Counted from the first letter of the stretch, positions 8,458 to 17,721 are shown. The stretch: DNA of 64,000 nucleotides from Azospirillum canadense (GCF_025961225.1 NZ_JAOQNG010000010.1:300501-364500), one strand, 5' to 3'. Numbers and translations are program-made. The notes: generated from the letters alone by a model not told the origin.

Positions 8458-9552
8458 CTACGGCAACGTCCCCTGCGGAAGGTTTTCCCGGAAGACGATG
8501 TCGATGCGCGGGGCTTCGATGCCGTGGGTCGGCTCGCGGCCGGCGCGCAGGTTGGCGAAGACGGCGGCGCAGCTCAGCATGGCGCCGCGCGGGTCCTGGG
8601 TCAGCACCGCGTCCATGGTGCCGTCGATCAGCATGCCGCGCGTCTCAGGCGTCAGGCCGTGGCCGACGAACACCACGTCGCGCTCCCGCCGGGCCTCGCG
8701 CAGCGCGCGGGCGACGCCGCCAGGGGCGCCGCCGATGTTGTAGATGGCGGCAAGGTCGGGGTGGTGGCTCAGCAGCGTGCGGGCCTGACGGTAGCTTTCG
8801 CCCTCGTCGTCGTGGGCCTCGCGCAGGCCAAGGACCTCCATCTCGGGAGCGGCCTCGCCGAGGTAGGCGAGGAAGCCGAACTCGCGCTCCTCATGCGCGC
8901 GGTAGCTCAGGCTGCCGGCGATCATGGCGACTTTAGCCGGGCGGCGGTCGACGAAGCGGGCGATCAGGTGCCCGGCGGTGCGGCCCGCCGCGCGGTTGTC
9001 CAGCCCGACATAGGCGACGCGGCGGCAGTTCAGCACGTCGGAGATCAGCGTGACGGTGGGCACGTTGCGCTCTGCCAACTCGTTCACCGCCTCCCGCACG
9101 GCGGGATGCTCCAGCGCCATGAAGGCGATGCCGTCCACCTTGCGCCAGTGCTGGAGCAGGCTGCGCGCCAGCAGTTCCGGGTTGAAGCTGTTGATGAACT
9201 CCACCTGCGCCTTCAGGCCGAAGGGGGCCAGCGCCGCCTCCGATGCGCGGACCAGCTGCCCCAGCCCGGTCAGGAAGCGGTTGGTGCCTGACGGCAGCAG
9301 GAACAGGGTGCGCATCGGCTTCGGCGCCATAGCCGCGCTGAGCGCCGATTCCGGGATGTAATCCAGTTCCGCCGCGGCCTTCATCACCCGCTGCACGGTG
9401 GCGGCGCGCACGCCCGGCCGGTTGTTCAGGACGCGGTCCACCGTCGCCGTGGACACGCCCGACAGCCGCGCGATGTCGGCGATCCGCGGCAGGCCGCGCG
9501 GACCCTCTGGAAGACGGCCCTGATCATCGGACTCCACATCATCACGCATCAT
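8458..9552 (-). CDS. LacI-family transcriptional regulator of the TRAP/RuBisCO-like cluster
   Basis: A DNA-binding repressor or activator of about 364 residues. The N-terminal helix-turn-helix IADIARLSGVSTATVDRVLNN is followed by the hinge region and a periplasmic-binding-protein-like sensor domain (FLLPSGTNRFL, VDGIAFMALEHPAVREAV, GLDNRAAGRTAGHLIARF). It is transcribed away from the TRAP operon and should control it in response to a sugar or sugar-acid ligand. The ATG at 9552 is chosen because a perfect palindrome (9552-9566) starts there, which suggests autoregulation; longer in-frame starts up to 9585 would put that operator inside the gene. The ligand is unknown. Confidence 0.88.
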   Translation of the reverse strand: MMRDDVESDDQGRLPEGPRGLPRIADIARLSGVSTATVDRVLNNRPGVRAATVQRVMKAAAELDYIPESALSAAMAPKPMRTLFLLPSGTNRFLTGLGQLVRASEAALAPFGLKAQVEFINSFNPELLARSLLQHWRKVDGIAFMALEHPAVREAVNELAERNVPTVTLISDVLNCRRVAYVGLDNRAAGRTAGHLIARFVDRRPAKVAMIAGSLSYRAHEEREFGFLAYLGEAAPEMEVLGLREAHDDEGESYRQARTLLSHHPDLAAIYNIGGAPGGVARALREARRERDVVFVGHGLTPETRGMLIDGTMDAVLTQDPRGAMLSCAAVFANLRAGREPTHGIEAPRIDIVFRENLPQGTLP

Positions 9553-9566
9553 TGATGCACCATCAA
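9552..9566. promoter_or_regulatory. Palindromic candidate operator 1 for the LacI-type regulator
   Basis: TTGATG-CAC-CATCAA is a perfect 6+3+6 palindrome at the 5' edge of the regulator gene. It is followed by two more CATCAAAAAA-like half-sites at 9561-9582. Position and symmetry suggest an autoregulatory operator. Confidence 0.5.
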
Positions 9567-9634
9567 AAAACATCAAAAAACACATTTGACCCAGAATGTT
9601 CGAAGACTTACCGTCCAGCGAACAATCACGCTAG

Positions 9635-9659
9635 GGCATCAAAGTACATCAGTGATGCC
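9635..9659. promoter_or_regulatory. Palindromic candidate operator 2, upstream of the TRAP operon
   Basis: GGCATCA (9635-9641) and TGATGCC (9653-9659) form a perfect 7-bp inverted repeat, and the inner CATCAGTGATG (9648-9658) is itself symmetric. The element ends 12 bp before the dctP ATG and shares the CATCA/TGATG half-site with the palindrome at 9552-9566. Confidence 0.5.
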
Positions 9660-9671
9660 GGGGAGGAAAGC

Positions 9672-10712
9672 ATGAACAACCTGTCGCGCCGCACCATGCT
9701 CAAGGCACTCGCATCCGCCCCGGCGGCGGGCGCGCTCGCCGCGGGAACCGGTGCCCTCATCGGCATGCCGGGCATCGCCCGCGCCGCGGAGTTTGAGCTG
9801 AAGTACGGCAACAACCTGCCGCTGACTCACCCGCTGAACGTCCGCGCGCAGGAAGCCGCCGACCGCATCGCCAAGGAGACGAACGGGCGGGTCAGCATCC
9901 AGATCTTCCCGAACAACCAGCTTGGCGGCGACACCGACATGCTGTCCCAGGTGCGCAACGGCGGCATCACCTTCTTCACGCCGTCGGCGCTGGTAATCGC
10001 GACGCTGGTGCCGGTGGCGGCGATCAACGCGGTGGGCTTCGCCTTCTCCGACTACAGCCAGGTCTGGGCGGCGATGGACGGCAAGCTGGGCGGCCATGTT
10101 CGCAACGCCATATCCAAGGTCGGGCTCTACGCCTTCGAGAAGATGTGGGACAACGGCTTCCGCCAGATGACCAGCGGCGCCAAGCCCATCGAGACCGCGG
10201 CCGACATGAACGGCCTGAAGATCCGCGTGCCGGTCAGCCCGCTCAGCATCGCAATGTTTAAGGCCCTGTCGGCGGCCCCGGCCAGCCTGCAGTTCAGCGA
10301 GGTCTACTCCTCGCTCCAGACCCGCATCGTCGACGCGCAGGAAAACCCGCTGCCGATCATCCAGGTCGCCAAGCTGTACGAGGTGCAGAAGTACTGCGCC
10401 CTGTCCAACCACATCTGGGACGGCTTCTGGTTCATCGCCAATGGCCGCGCCTGGAACGGCCTGCCGCCGGACCTGCAGAAGATCGTGGCGGACGCCATCA
10501 ACGACGCCGGCATGAAGCAGCGCGAGGACATCAAGGCGCTGAACGCGTCGGTGCAGGCGGACCTTCAGTCGAAGGGCCTGACCTTCAACCAGCCCGCGCC
10601 GGACAGCTTCCGCGCCAAGCTGCGCGACAGCGGCTTCTATTCGGAATGGAAGGGCCGCTTCGGCGACGAGGCCTGGGGCCTTCTGGAAGGCGCCGTCGGC
10701 AAGCTCGCCTGA
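9672..10712 (+). CDS. dctP: TRAP transporter substrate-binding protein (DctP family)
   Basis: A 346-residue periplasmic binding protein. The leader has a twin-arginine motif (SRRTMLK) followed by an Ala-rich hydrophobic stretch ending around AARA, so export by Tat is likely. The mature protein opens with ELKYGNNLPLTHPLN and has the family's LGGDTDMLSQVRNGG and AADMNGLKIRVP; the conserved arginine in LKIRVP normally clamps a carboxylate of the ligand. The start at 9672 follows a strong GGGAGGAAAG ribosome site. It is the first gene of the operon and points to an acidic substrate taken up by the permease encoded next. Confidence 0.92.
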   Translation: MNNLSRRTMLKALASAPAAGALAAGTGALIGMPGIARAAEFELKYGNNLPLTHPLNVRAQEAADRIAKETNGRVSIQIFPNNQLGGDTDMLSQVRNGGITFFTPSALVIATLVPVAAINAVGFAFSDYSQVWAAMDGKLGGHVRNAISKVGLYAFEKMWDNGFRQMTSGAKPIETAADMNGLKIRVPVSPLSIAMFKALSAAPASLQFSEVYSSLQTRIVDAQENPLPIIQVAKLYEVQKYCALSNHIWDGFWFIANGRAWNGLPPDLQKIVADAINDAGMKQREDIKALNASVQADLQSKGLTFNQPAPDSFRAKLRDSGFYSEWKGRFGDEAWGLLEGAVGKLA

Positions 10713-10768
10713 CGTCCCCCCTTGATGCTGCCAAGGAGATGCACACTCCAGCGGAGGAGCGCGCGACC

Positions 10769-12649
10769 ATGCGTGAAGCGACCCTGAATGACGTGACCAG
10801 CGCCCCCGCCGGATCGGTGGCGTATTTCGCGGAACGGTTCGACCGCGGCTTGGCGGCAACGATCGAAGCGGTGGCGGCCCTGCTGGTGCTCGTCGAGATC
10901 GGCGTGCTGCTGACCGGCGTGGTGGCCCGCTACGTCTTCCACGCGCCGATCGTGTGGTCGGACGAGCTGGCCTCCATCCTGTTCCTCTGGCTGTCCATGC
11001 TGGGGGCGGTGGTGGCGCTGCGGCGGGGCGAGCACATGCGGATGACCGGCATGCTCGGCCTCATAGGCCCGCGCACCCGCGCGCTGCTGGAGACGCTGGC
11101 GATCACCGTGCCGGTCGCCTTCCTGGGCATGATCCTGCACCCCGCCACCGACTACGCGATGGAGGAGCAGTTCATCGTCACGCCGGCGTTGGAGATCTCC
11201 AACGCCTGGCGGGCGGCGGCGCTGCCCACCGGCATCGCGCTGATGCTGGTGGCGGCGCTGACGCGGCTGATGCGGCTACGCTCGCCCAAGCTGGTCGGGG
11301 CGGCGGTGCTGCTGACGGCCGTGGTGGCCGTGCTGTTCTGGCTGGCCGGACCCGTGTTCAAGCCGCTGGGCCAGTTGAACCTGATCATCTTCTTCGTCGG
11401 CGTGGTCGCGGCCAACGTCTTCGCCGGCGTGCCCATCGCCTTCTCCTTCGCACTGGCCACCTTCGGCTATCTGGGGCTGACCACCACGACGCCGATGCTG
11501 GTGATGGTCGGCCGGCTGGACGAGGGCATGTCGCACCTGATCCTGCTGGCGGTGCCGCTGTTCATCTTCCTGGGCCTGCTGATCGAGATGACCGGCATGG
11601 CGCGGGCGATGATCCAGTTCCTGGCCAGCCTGCTGGGCCATGTGCGCGGCGGCCTGTCCTACGTGCTGATCGGGGCGATGTACCTCGTCTCCGGCATCTC
11701 CGGCTCGAAGATCGCCGACATGGCGGCCATCGCGCCGGTGCTGTTCCCGGAGATGAAGAAGCGCGGCGCCGCCCCCGGCGACCTCGTGGCCCTTCTGTCG
11801 GCCACCGGCGCGCAGACGGAAACCATTCCGCCCTCCATCGTGCTGATCACCATCGGCTCGGTCACCGGCGTGTCCATCGCGGCCCTGTTCGCGGGCGGCC
11901 TGCTGCCGGCCGTGGTGCTGGGCGCGGCACTGTGTGCCGTGGTCTGGTGGCGCTACCGGCACGAGGATCTGAGCCACGTCGAGCGGACCCCGAAGAAGGA
12001 GATCGCCCGGCTGGCCGTGGTGGCGCTGCCCGCCATCCTGCTGCCCTTCGTCATCCGCGCCGCGGTGGTCGAGGGCGTGGCGACGGCGACGGAGGTCTCC
12101 ACCATCGGCATCGCCTACGCGACGTTGATGGGGCTACTCGTCTACCGCCAGTTCGATTGGCGGCGCATCAAGCCGATGCTGATCGAGACCGCGTCGCTGA
12201 CCGGTGCGATCATCTTCATCGTCGGCTGCGCCACCGCCATGGCCTGGGGCCTGACGCAGTCCGGCTTCTCCCGCGATCTGGCGCGCTGGATGGCCGGCAT
12301 CCCCGGCGGCGGCTACGGCTTCCTCGCCATCTCCATCGTCGCCTTCATCATCCTGGGCAGCGTGTTGGAAGGCATCCCCGCCATCGTGCTGTTCGGCCCG
12401 CTGCTGTTCCCCATCGCCCGCGCCGCGGGGGTGCACGAGGTGCACTACGCGATGGTGGTGATCTTCGCGATGGGCATCGGCCTGTTCTCCCCGCCCTTCG
12501 GCGTCGGCTACTACGGCGCCTGCGCCATCAGCAAGGTGCACCCGGACGAGGGCCTGAAGCACATCTGGGGCTATGTCGCCGCCTTGCTGATCGGGCTGGT
12601 CGTCGTGGCCGCCGTTCCCTGGATTTCCACCGGCTTTCTCCCGTTCTGA
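10769..12649 (+). CDS. Fused TRAP transporter small and large permease (DctQ-DctM)
   Basis: A membrane protein of about 626 residues that joins both TRAP membrane subunits. Residues 1 to about 190 are a four-helix DctQ domain (VVARYVFHAPIVWSDELA is its hallmark). After a linker comes a DctM domain with many helices, including GVPIAFSFALATFGYLGL, SGSKIADMAAIAPVLFPEM and GIGLFSPPFGVGYY. It drives sodium-coupled uptake of the ligand held by the binding protein. Fused QM permeases are a known minority form. The ATG at 10769 has a GGAGG site; an alternative start lies at 10739. It is followed 38 bp later by the VOC gene. Confidence 0.92.
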   Translation: MREATLNDVTSAPAGSVAYFAERFDRGLAATIEAVAALLVLVEIGVLLTGVVARYVFHAPIVWSDELASILFLWLSMLGAVVALRRGEHMRMTGMLGLIGPRTRALLETLAITVPVAFLGMILHPATDYAMEEQFIVTPALEISNAWRAAALPTGIALMLVAALTRLMRLRSPKLVGAAVLLTAVVAVLFWLAGPVFKPLGQLNLIIFFVGVVAANVFAGVPIAFSFALATFGYLGLTTTTPMLVMVGRLDEGMSHLILLAVPLFIFLGLLIEMTGMARAMIQFLASLLGHVRGGLSYVLIGAMYLVSGISGSKIADMAAIAPVLFPEMKKRGAAPGDLVALLSATGAQTETIPPSIVLITIGSVTGVSIAALFAGGLLPAVVLGAALCAVVWWRYRHEDLSHVERTPKKEIARLAVVALPAILLPFVIRAAVVEGVATATEVSTIGIAYATLMGLLVYRQFDWRRIKPMLIETASLTGAIIFIVGCATAMAWGLTQSGFSRDLARWMAGIPGGGYGFLAISIVAFIILGSVLEGIPAIVLFGPLLFPIARAAGVHEVHYAMVVIFAMGIGLFSPPFGVGYYGACAISKVHPDEGLKHIWGYVAALLIGLVVVAAVPWISTGFLPF

Positions 12650-12687
12650 CGGCGGGCCGGTCCCCCTTTTCCTTCGAGGAGCATCCC

Positions 12688-13227
12688 ATGAGCCGATTTT
12701 TCGGCGAGATCCGGCAGGCCGGCTATGTCGTGGACGACATCGAGGCCGCCATGGACTACTGGAGCAGCAAGCTCGGCATCGGTCCGTGGTTCTACAACGA
12801 GCGCGTTCCGATCAAGAACTACACCTACCGCGGCGAGTCCTACGAGCCGCACAATTCGGTGGCGCTCGCCAACTCCGGGTCGCTGCAGATGGAGCTGATC
12901 CAGACCCGCAACGACGCGCCGTCGATGTACCGCGACTTCCGTCAGGCCGGGCGCACCGGGCTCCAGCACGTTGCCTACTGGACGCAGGACTACGACGCCG
13001 ACCTGGCGCGCCTGACCGCGCAGGGCTTCAAGGCGGTGATGAGCGGCGAGGTGGGCGAGCGCGGCCGCTTCGTCTATTTCGACACCGAGTACCACCCCGG
13101 CACGGTCATCGAGCTGTCGGAGGTCGCCGGTCCCAAGGGCAAGATGTTCGACCTGATCCGCGAGGCCTCCATCGGCTGGGACGGCAAGGATCCCGTCCGC
13201 CCCTTCCCCGACCTCAACCGGCTGTGA
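12688..13227 (+). CDS. VOC-superfamily (glyoxalase fold) protein
   Basis: A 179-residue two-repeat vicinal-oxygen-chelate protein. It begins MSRFFGEIRQAGYVVDDIEAA with a first strand/helix typical of VOC metal sites; QMELIQTRNDAPS, LQHVAYWTQDYDAD and GTVIELSEVAG carry the usual Gln/His/Glu ligand candidates. Members act as epimerases, lyases, isomerases or dioxygenases on enediolates, so this one may process the imported sugar acid before phosphorylation. The ATG at 12688 has an upstream AGGAGC. It lies between the transporter and the RuBisCO-like gene, 8 bp before the latter. The reaction cannot be assigned from sequence. Confidence 0.82.
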   Translation: MSRFFGEIRQAGYVVDDIEAAMDYWSSKLGIGPWFYNERVPIKNYTYRGESYEPHNSVALANSGSLQMELIQTRNDAPSMYRDFRQAGRTGLQHVAYWTQDYDADLARLTAQGFKAVMSGEVGERGRFVYFDTEYHPGTVIELSEVAGPKGKMFDLIREASIGWDGKDPVRPFPDLNRL

Positions 13228-13235
13228 GACGCGTC

Positions 13236-14507
13236 ATGAGTCCGGACCGTTTGGAGGCCGACTACCTGATCGAGACCCCGCTCGACCCCGCCAAGGTGGC
13301 CGAGGTGATGGCGGGGGAGCAGTCCTGCGGCACCTTCACCCGCGTGCATGGGGAGACGGATGACCTCCGCGCCCGCGCCCGCGCGGTGGTGGAACGGATC
13401 GAGGAACTGCCCGCGACCGACACGCCCAGCCTGCCCAACAGCTGGCTGGAGCGGAAGAATCAGCCGGGCCCCTGGCGGCGGGCGAAGGTCACCATCTCCT
13501 TCCCGACCGCCAACATCGGCGCCAACCTGCCAACCCTGGCGGCCACCGTGGCCGGCAACCTGTACGACCTGGGCGAGGTCACCGGCCTGCGCCTGGAATC
13601 CGTCCGGGTGCCGGCGGCCTACCGCGCTGGATTCGACCTGCCGCGCCACGGCGTGGCGGGCACGCGGCGGCTGACCGGCGTGGCGGAGGGAGCTCTGGTC
13701 GGCTCCATCATCAAGCCGAACGTCGGGCTGTCGGCGGAGGAGACGGGGGAACTGGTCGGGCAGCTCTGCGCCGCCGGGCTGGACTTCATCAAGGACGACG
13801 AGATTTCCGCCGATCCCGTTCACGCGCCGCTGGCCGAGCGCATTCCAGCGGTGATGGCGCGGGTGCGCCGCCACCAGGACCGCACCGGCAAGCACGTCAT
13901 GGTCGCCTTCAACATCACCGACGAGACCGACGCCATGCGTCGCCACGCCGATCTGGTGGAGAGGGAAGGCGGCAGCTGCGTGATGGTCAGCCTGAACTGG
14001 TGCGGCTTCTCCGCCGTCCAGACGCTGCGGCGGAGCACCGGGCTGGCGCTGCACGGGCACCGCAACGGCTTCGGCGCCTTCTCGCGCCACCCCATGCTGG
14101 GCATCGGCTTCGACGCCTATCAGGTTCTGTGGCGGCTGGCCGGCGTGGACCACATGCACGTGCACGGCCTTCAGGGCAAGTTCGCTCAGCCGGACGCGGA
14201 GGTGATCGACGGCGCGCGGGCCTGCCTGACGCCGCTGACGGACGGTGCCGACGATCGCGTGATGCCGGCCTTCTCCTCCGGCCAGTGGGCGGGCACGGTG
14301 CCGGTGACTTGGGACGCCGCGGGCACCGACGACCTGCTGTTCATGGCCGGCGGCGGCATCATGGCCCACCCGGACGGCCCGGCCGCGGGCGTCGCCTCCA
14401 TCCGGCAGGCCTGGGCGGCCGTCCGTGCGGGCACCAGCCTGCCGGACGCGGCGCAAAGCCAGCCGGAGCTGAAGCGCGCCCTGGACTTCTTCGGGGCCAA
14501 GCCGTGA
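13236..14507 (+). CDS. RuBisCO-like protein (non-CO2-fixing, sugar-acid pathway)
   Basis: A 423-residue member of the RuBisCO superfamily (large subunits have about 470). Catalytic counterparts are visible: K160 in GSIIKPNVGL (RuBisCO K175), the carbamylated-lysine motif FIKDDE with K186, D188 and E189 (K201, D203, E204), H275-R276 in LHGHRNG (H294, R295), a His in DHMHVHG, K315 in QGKF (K334), and the phosphate-site AGGGIMAHP. RuBisCO K177 is replaced by Asn. Metal and enolization chemistry should therefore be kept, with another outcome than CO2 fixation. Next to a DUF1537 kinase it resembles the RuBisCO-like proteins of D-apionate catabolism (OiaX or OiaT), which cleave or decarboxylate 3-oxo-isoapionate 4-phosphate; that assignment is inference. 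Confidence 0.85.
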   Translation: MSPDRLEADYLIETPLDPAKVAEVMAGEQSCGTFTRVHGETDDLRARARAVVERIEELPATDTPSLPNSWLERKNQPGPWRRAKVTISFPTANIGANLPTLAATVAGNLYDLGEVTGLRLESVRVPAAYRAGFDLPRHGVAGTRRLTGVAEGALVGSIIKPNVGLSAEETGELVGQLCAAGLDFIKDDEISADPVHAPLAERIPAVMARVRRHQDRTGKHVMVAFNITDETDAMRRHADLVEREGGSCVMVSLNWCGFSAVQTLRRSTGLALHGHRNGFGAFSRHPMLGIGFDAYQVLWRLAGVDHMHVHGLQGKFAQPDAEVIDGARACLTPLTDGADDRVMPAFSSGQWAGTVPVTWDAAGTDDLLFMAGGGIMAHPDGPAAGVASIRQAWAAVRAGTSLPDAAQSQPELKRALDFFGAKP

Positions 14508-15799
14508 CCTTGCGGTACGGCCCCCGGTTCGCTTGGTACGGCGACGATTTCACCGGCGCCACGGACACGCTGGCGACGCTGGCCAAGGCGGGGCAGCGCG
14601 CGCTGCTCCTCCTCGGCATTCCCGACGCGGCGCGGCTGGCGTCGCTCGGGGATCTCGACGCGCTGGGCATCGCCGGGGCCGCGCGCACCATGGACCCCGA
14701 GGCCATGCGGGCGGAGCTGGAGCCGGTCGGGCGCTTCTTCGCCGGGCTCGGCGTGCCGGTGATGCACTACAAGTGCTGCTCCACCTTCGACAGCGCGCCG
14801 CATGTGGGGAGCATCGGGGCGGCCGTGGCGGCTTTGCGTCCCTTTTTCCCCAACCGTTTCCTGCCCATCGTCGGCGGACAGCCGAACATCGGCCGCTACT
14901 GCCTGTTCAGCAATCTCTTCGCTGCGGCCGGCACGGGCGGGTCCGTGCACCGCATCGATCGCCACCCGACCATGAGCCGTCACCCCGTCACCCCCATGGC
15001 GGAGGCCGACCTGCGCCGGCACCTCGCCGCGCAGGGGCTGGAGGGGCTGGCGGCGCTGCACTGCCCGGATTACGACCTGGACCCTGCGGCGCTCGCCGCC
15101 CGTCTGGACGGGCTGGTGGAGGCCGGGGAGGGCGGCGTCCTGCTGGACGTCGGCAGCCCCGCGCACTTGGAGCCGGCCGGCCGCCTGATCCACAAGCGCT
15201 CTCTGCGCGCACCGCTGCTGGCTGTTGGGCCGAGCAGCGTGGCACAGGCGCTGGCGACGCAGTGGCCGGCGGGGTCTGTTTCGAACACCGGGCTAGCGCC
15301 GGCTTCCGGCCCGGTCTTCGTGATGGCGGGCAGCCTGTCGCCGGTCACGCGGCGCCAAGTCGAGGCCACGACTTCCTTCGAGCGAATCCCGGCCGACGCC
15401 GGCCGCCTGTGCGGCGACCCCGCCTATACGGCGGCCTTGCTGGAGCGGGTCGCCGGCCTCCTGCGGGCGGGTCGCCATGCGCTTGTCTGGACGGCGCCGT
15501 CCGACGGCACCGCGGACACCACGCAGGCCGCAGCCGTGGCCGACGCGACAGCCGCCTTCATCGTCGCGGTGGTGCGCGCGATGCCGCTGCGCCGCGTCGG
15601 CATCCTGGGCGGCGACACGTCGAGCAAGGCGGTGGCGGCGCTCGGCTGCTGGGGATTGTCCTATGTGACGACGCTCTCGCCCGGCGTGACGGTCAGCCGC
15701 AGCCACAGCGCGGACCCCGCCGCGGACGGGCTGGAGCTGATGTTGAAGGGCGGCCAGATGGGCAGCGAGGATCTGTTGGAGCGGCTGGTTCGGGGGTGA
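14504..15799 (+). CDS. DUF1537 four-carbon-acid sugar kinase family protein
   Basis: A 431-residue kinase of the DUF1537 family (DtnK, LtnK, OtnK, OiaK). The N-terminal substrate domain starts FAWYGDDFTGATDT, with the family's D-D-FTGA motif, followed by KCCSTFDSAP. The C-terminal nucleotide domain has FVMAGSLSPVT and the glycine-rich GILGGDTSSKAV. It starts at a GTG that overlaps the stop of the RuBisCO-like gene (GTGA), so the two are coupled; its product is probably the phosphorylated substrate of that enzyme. OiaK, the 3-oxo-isoapionate kinase, is the closest functional parallel given the neighbour, but threonate or erythronate derivatives are also possible. It ends the operon. Confidence 0.87.
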   Translation: MTLRYGPRFAWYGDDFTGATDTLATLAKAGQRALLLLGIPDAARLASLGDLDALGIAGAARTMDPEAMRAELEPVGRFFAGLGVPVMHYKCCSTFDSAPHVGSIGAAVAALRPFFPNRFLPIVGGQPNIGRYCLFSNLFAAAGTGGSVHRIDRHPTMSRHPVTPMAEADLRRHLAAQGLEGLAALHCPDYDLDPAALAARLDGLVEAGEGGVLLDVGSPAHLEPAGRLIHKRSLRAPLLAVGPSSVAQALATQWPAGSVSNTGLAPASGPVFVMAGSLSPVTRRQVEATTSFERIPADAGRLCGDPAYTAALLERVAGLLRAGRHALVWTAPSDGTADTTQAAAVADATAAFIVAVVRAMPLRRVGILGGDTSSKAVAALGCWGLSYVTTLSPGVTVSRSHSADPAADGLELMLKGGQMGSEDLLERLVRG

Positions 15800-15862
15800 G
15801 GGTGGTGTGGGGGGAGTGGTTGTGTTGGAGCCCCCACCCCGACCCTCTCAACACCAACCCCA

Positions 15863-17533
15863 TCACACCCGGTAATACTGCACCAGCCCCACCAACCCCT
15901 CCCCAAGGTCGCTGAGGTTGCCGGCGGCGCCCTCCAGCTGGCGGGTGCCGGCGGCGGTCTGGCTGCTCGCCTCGCGGATGTTGTGCATGGCGCGGGTGAC
16001 CTGCTCCAGGCCGATCTGTTGCTGGTTGGTGCCGGCGACGATCTGCTGGAAGGCGAGCAGGCTTTCCTGCACGCTCTCGGCGAGGTCGCGGATGGTGGCC
16101 TGGGTGGCGTCGGTCTGCCGCTTGCCAGCCCCGACGCGCTTGACCGCCTCCTCGGTCAGCATGACCGAGGCGTTGATGCCGTGCTGGATCTCGCTGAGGT
16201 TGGAACGGACCTGCGCGGTGGCCTCCTTGGCCTGGTCGGCCAGGCTCTTGATCTCGCTGGCCACCACGGCGAAGGTGCGGCCGTGCTCGCCGGCCGCCGC
16301 CGCCTCGATGGCGGCGTTGAGCGCCAGGAGGTGCGAGCGTTCGGCGATGTCGTTGACGGTCAGGATGATCTCGCCGATCGCCTGGGTGCGCTCCGACAGC
16401 ACGACGATGTTCTCGGCCACCGCCTCCGCCTGCTCGCGGATGGCGTCCATCGCCAGGTTGGTGTCCTCCACCGCCTTCAGCCCGTTGTCGCTGGTCGCCG
16501 CCGCGGCCTCGGCGTTCTCCGCCACGTCCTGAGCGCGGCGGTTGATCTGCGCGCCGGACTCGGTGATCTCGCTCAGCGTCGCCGTGGTTTCTTCCACTGC
16601 CGCCAGCTGCTGCGCCACGCTGGCCGCCTGCTGCTGCGTGGAGGCGCGGATCTGCGCCGTCGCCGCGTGCATGCTCTCCGCCGTCGCACGGGTGGAGGAG
16701 GCGACGGTCCGCAGCTTCGCGGCCATGTCGTTGAGATAGCGGCCGAGCGTCGCCAGCTCGTCGGAACCCTCCGTCGCGACCTGCTGCGTCAGGTCGCCGT
16801 CCCGCACCTGCCCGGTCAGCCGGACGGCCCGGCGCAGGCGGACGGTGATCGAGCGGCTGGTCAGGAAAGCGATGGCGATGGCGGCCAGGATGCCGACCGC
16901 GCCGGCGATCACAGCGGACTCCACCATATCCTGGCGGAGCTGCCGCACGCGGTCCTGGCCGGCTTGCGCCAACTGCTCGCTGATCTGGCTGCCGTCGGTG
17001 ATGTTTGTGTCGATGACCGCGCGCATCGCGGTCAATTGCGGCTGCACGGCGCGCGCATCGTCGACATGACCCTGGAGAAGCTTGTCGAACATCGGGATGG
17101 CGTCCTTTTGGACGCTCTGGAACGCGTCGCGCAGGCGGCTGGAGCGGTCGATCATCTCCGTCCACAGCCGTTCCCGCGTGCTGGAGATGGGAGCGTCCGC
17201 GCTGGAGACGGCCAGCGTGTGGAGGCGGTCCACCAGCCCGTTTACCTTCTCGCTGTCGGCGATGTAGCCCTGCTGCAGCAGAATCACGTCCGGGAGCCGG
17301 TTCTCCGCCCTGGCGATCACCGCTTCGGCGACGGCGCTCTCCCGCTGGCTGCGCAGGTCCGACTGGAGGACGGCGATCTCCCTCAGCAAAGCCGCCGCTT
17401 CGATGTCGTGATGGGAAACCTCCTCGACGACGCCCAAGACGCGGTCCACCCGGTTCGCCTCGTAGAGCAGGGGCAGGACAACGAGGCAACACATGACACC
17501 AAAGCCGATGCTCAGCTTTTGCGCGATCTTCAC
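15863..17533 (-). CDS. Methyl-accepting chemotaxis protein
   Basis: A 556-residue transmembrane chemoreceptor beginning at a GTG. Membrane helix 1 spans residues 8-30 and helix 2 about 190-212 (AVIAGAVGILAAIAIAFL). Between them lies a helical sensor of about 160 residues (four-helix-bundle-like). A HAMP segment and a long coiled-coil signalling domain follow, with the hairpin tip region HLLALNAAIEAAAAGEHGRTF. Arg, His and Glu residues at the tip match receptors that bind CheA and CheW. It converges with the sugar-acid operon ending at 15799, so it might sense the same ligand; that is only a positional hint. Confidence 0.92.
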   Translation of the reverse strand: MKIAQKLSIGFGVMCCLVVLPLLYEANRVDRVLGVVEEVSHHDIEAAALLREIAVLQSDLRSQRESAVAEAVIARAENRLPDVILLQQGYIADSEKVNGLVDRLHTLAVSSADAPISSTRERLWTEMIDRSSRLRDAFQSVQKDAIPMFDKLLQGHVDDARAVQPQLTAMRAVIDTNITDGSQISEQLAQAGQDRVRQLRQDMVESAVIAGAVGILAAIAIAFLTSRSITVRLRRAVRLTGQVRDGDLTQQVATEGSDELATLGRYLNDMAAKLRTVASSTRATAESMHAATAQIRASTQQQAASVAQQLAAVEETTATLSEITESGAQINRRAQDVAENAEAAAATSDNGLKAVEDTNLAMDAIREQAEAVAENIVVLSERTQAIGEIILTVNDIAERSHLLALNAAIEAAAAGEHGRTFAVVASEIKSLADQAKEATAQVRSNLSEIQHGINASVMLTEEAVKRVGAGKRQTDATQATIRDLAESVQESLLAFQQIVAGTNQQQIGLEQVTRAMHNIREASSQTAAGTRQLEGAAGNLSDLGEGLVGLVQYYRV

Positions 17534-17721
17534 GGCGGGTCCTCACTCAGCAGCTTCGGCAGTCTTACCACCGATCGGAACTGCCCACTATGGCCGGGGA
17601 AGGGCTTTCACCTTTGGTGGAGCATAGAACCTCTGTTCGGGGTGCTGCGCGCGAGGTCCGGGGCAAGACATGGCCTTGCGAGGCGCCCGGCGCGCGGCAC
17701 CATCCGTTTTGCTTTCCAGGG

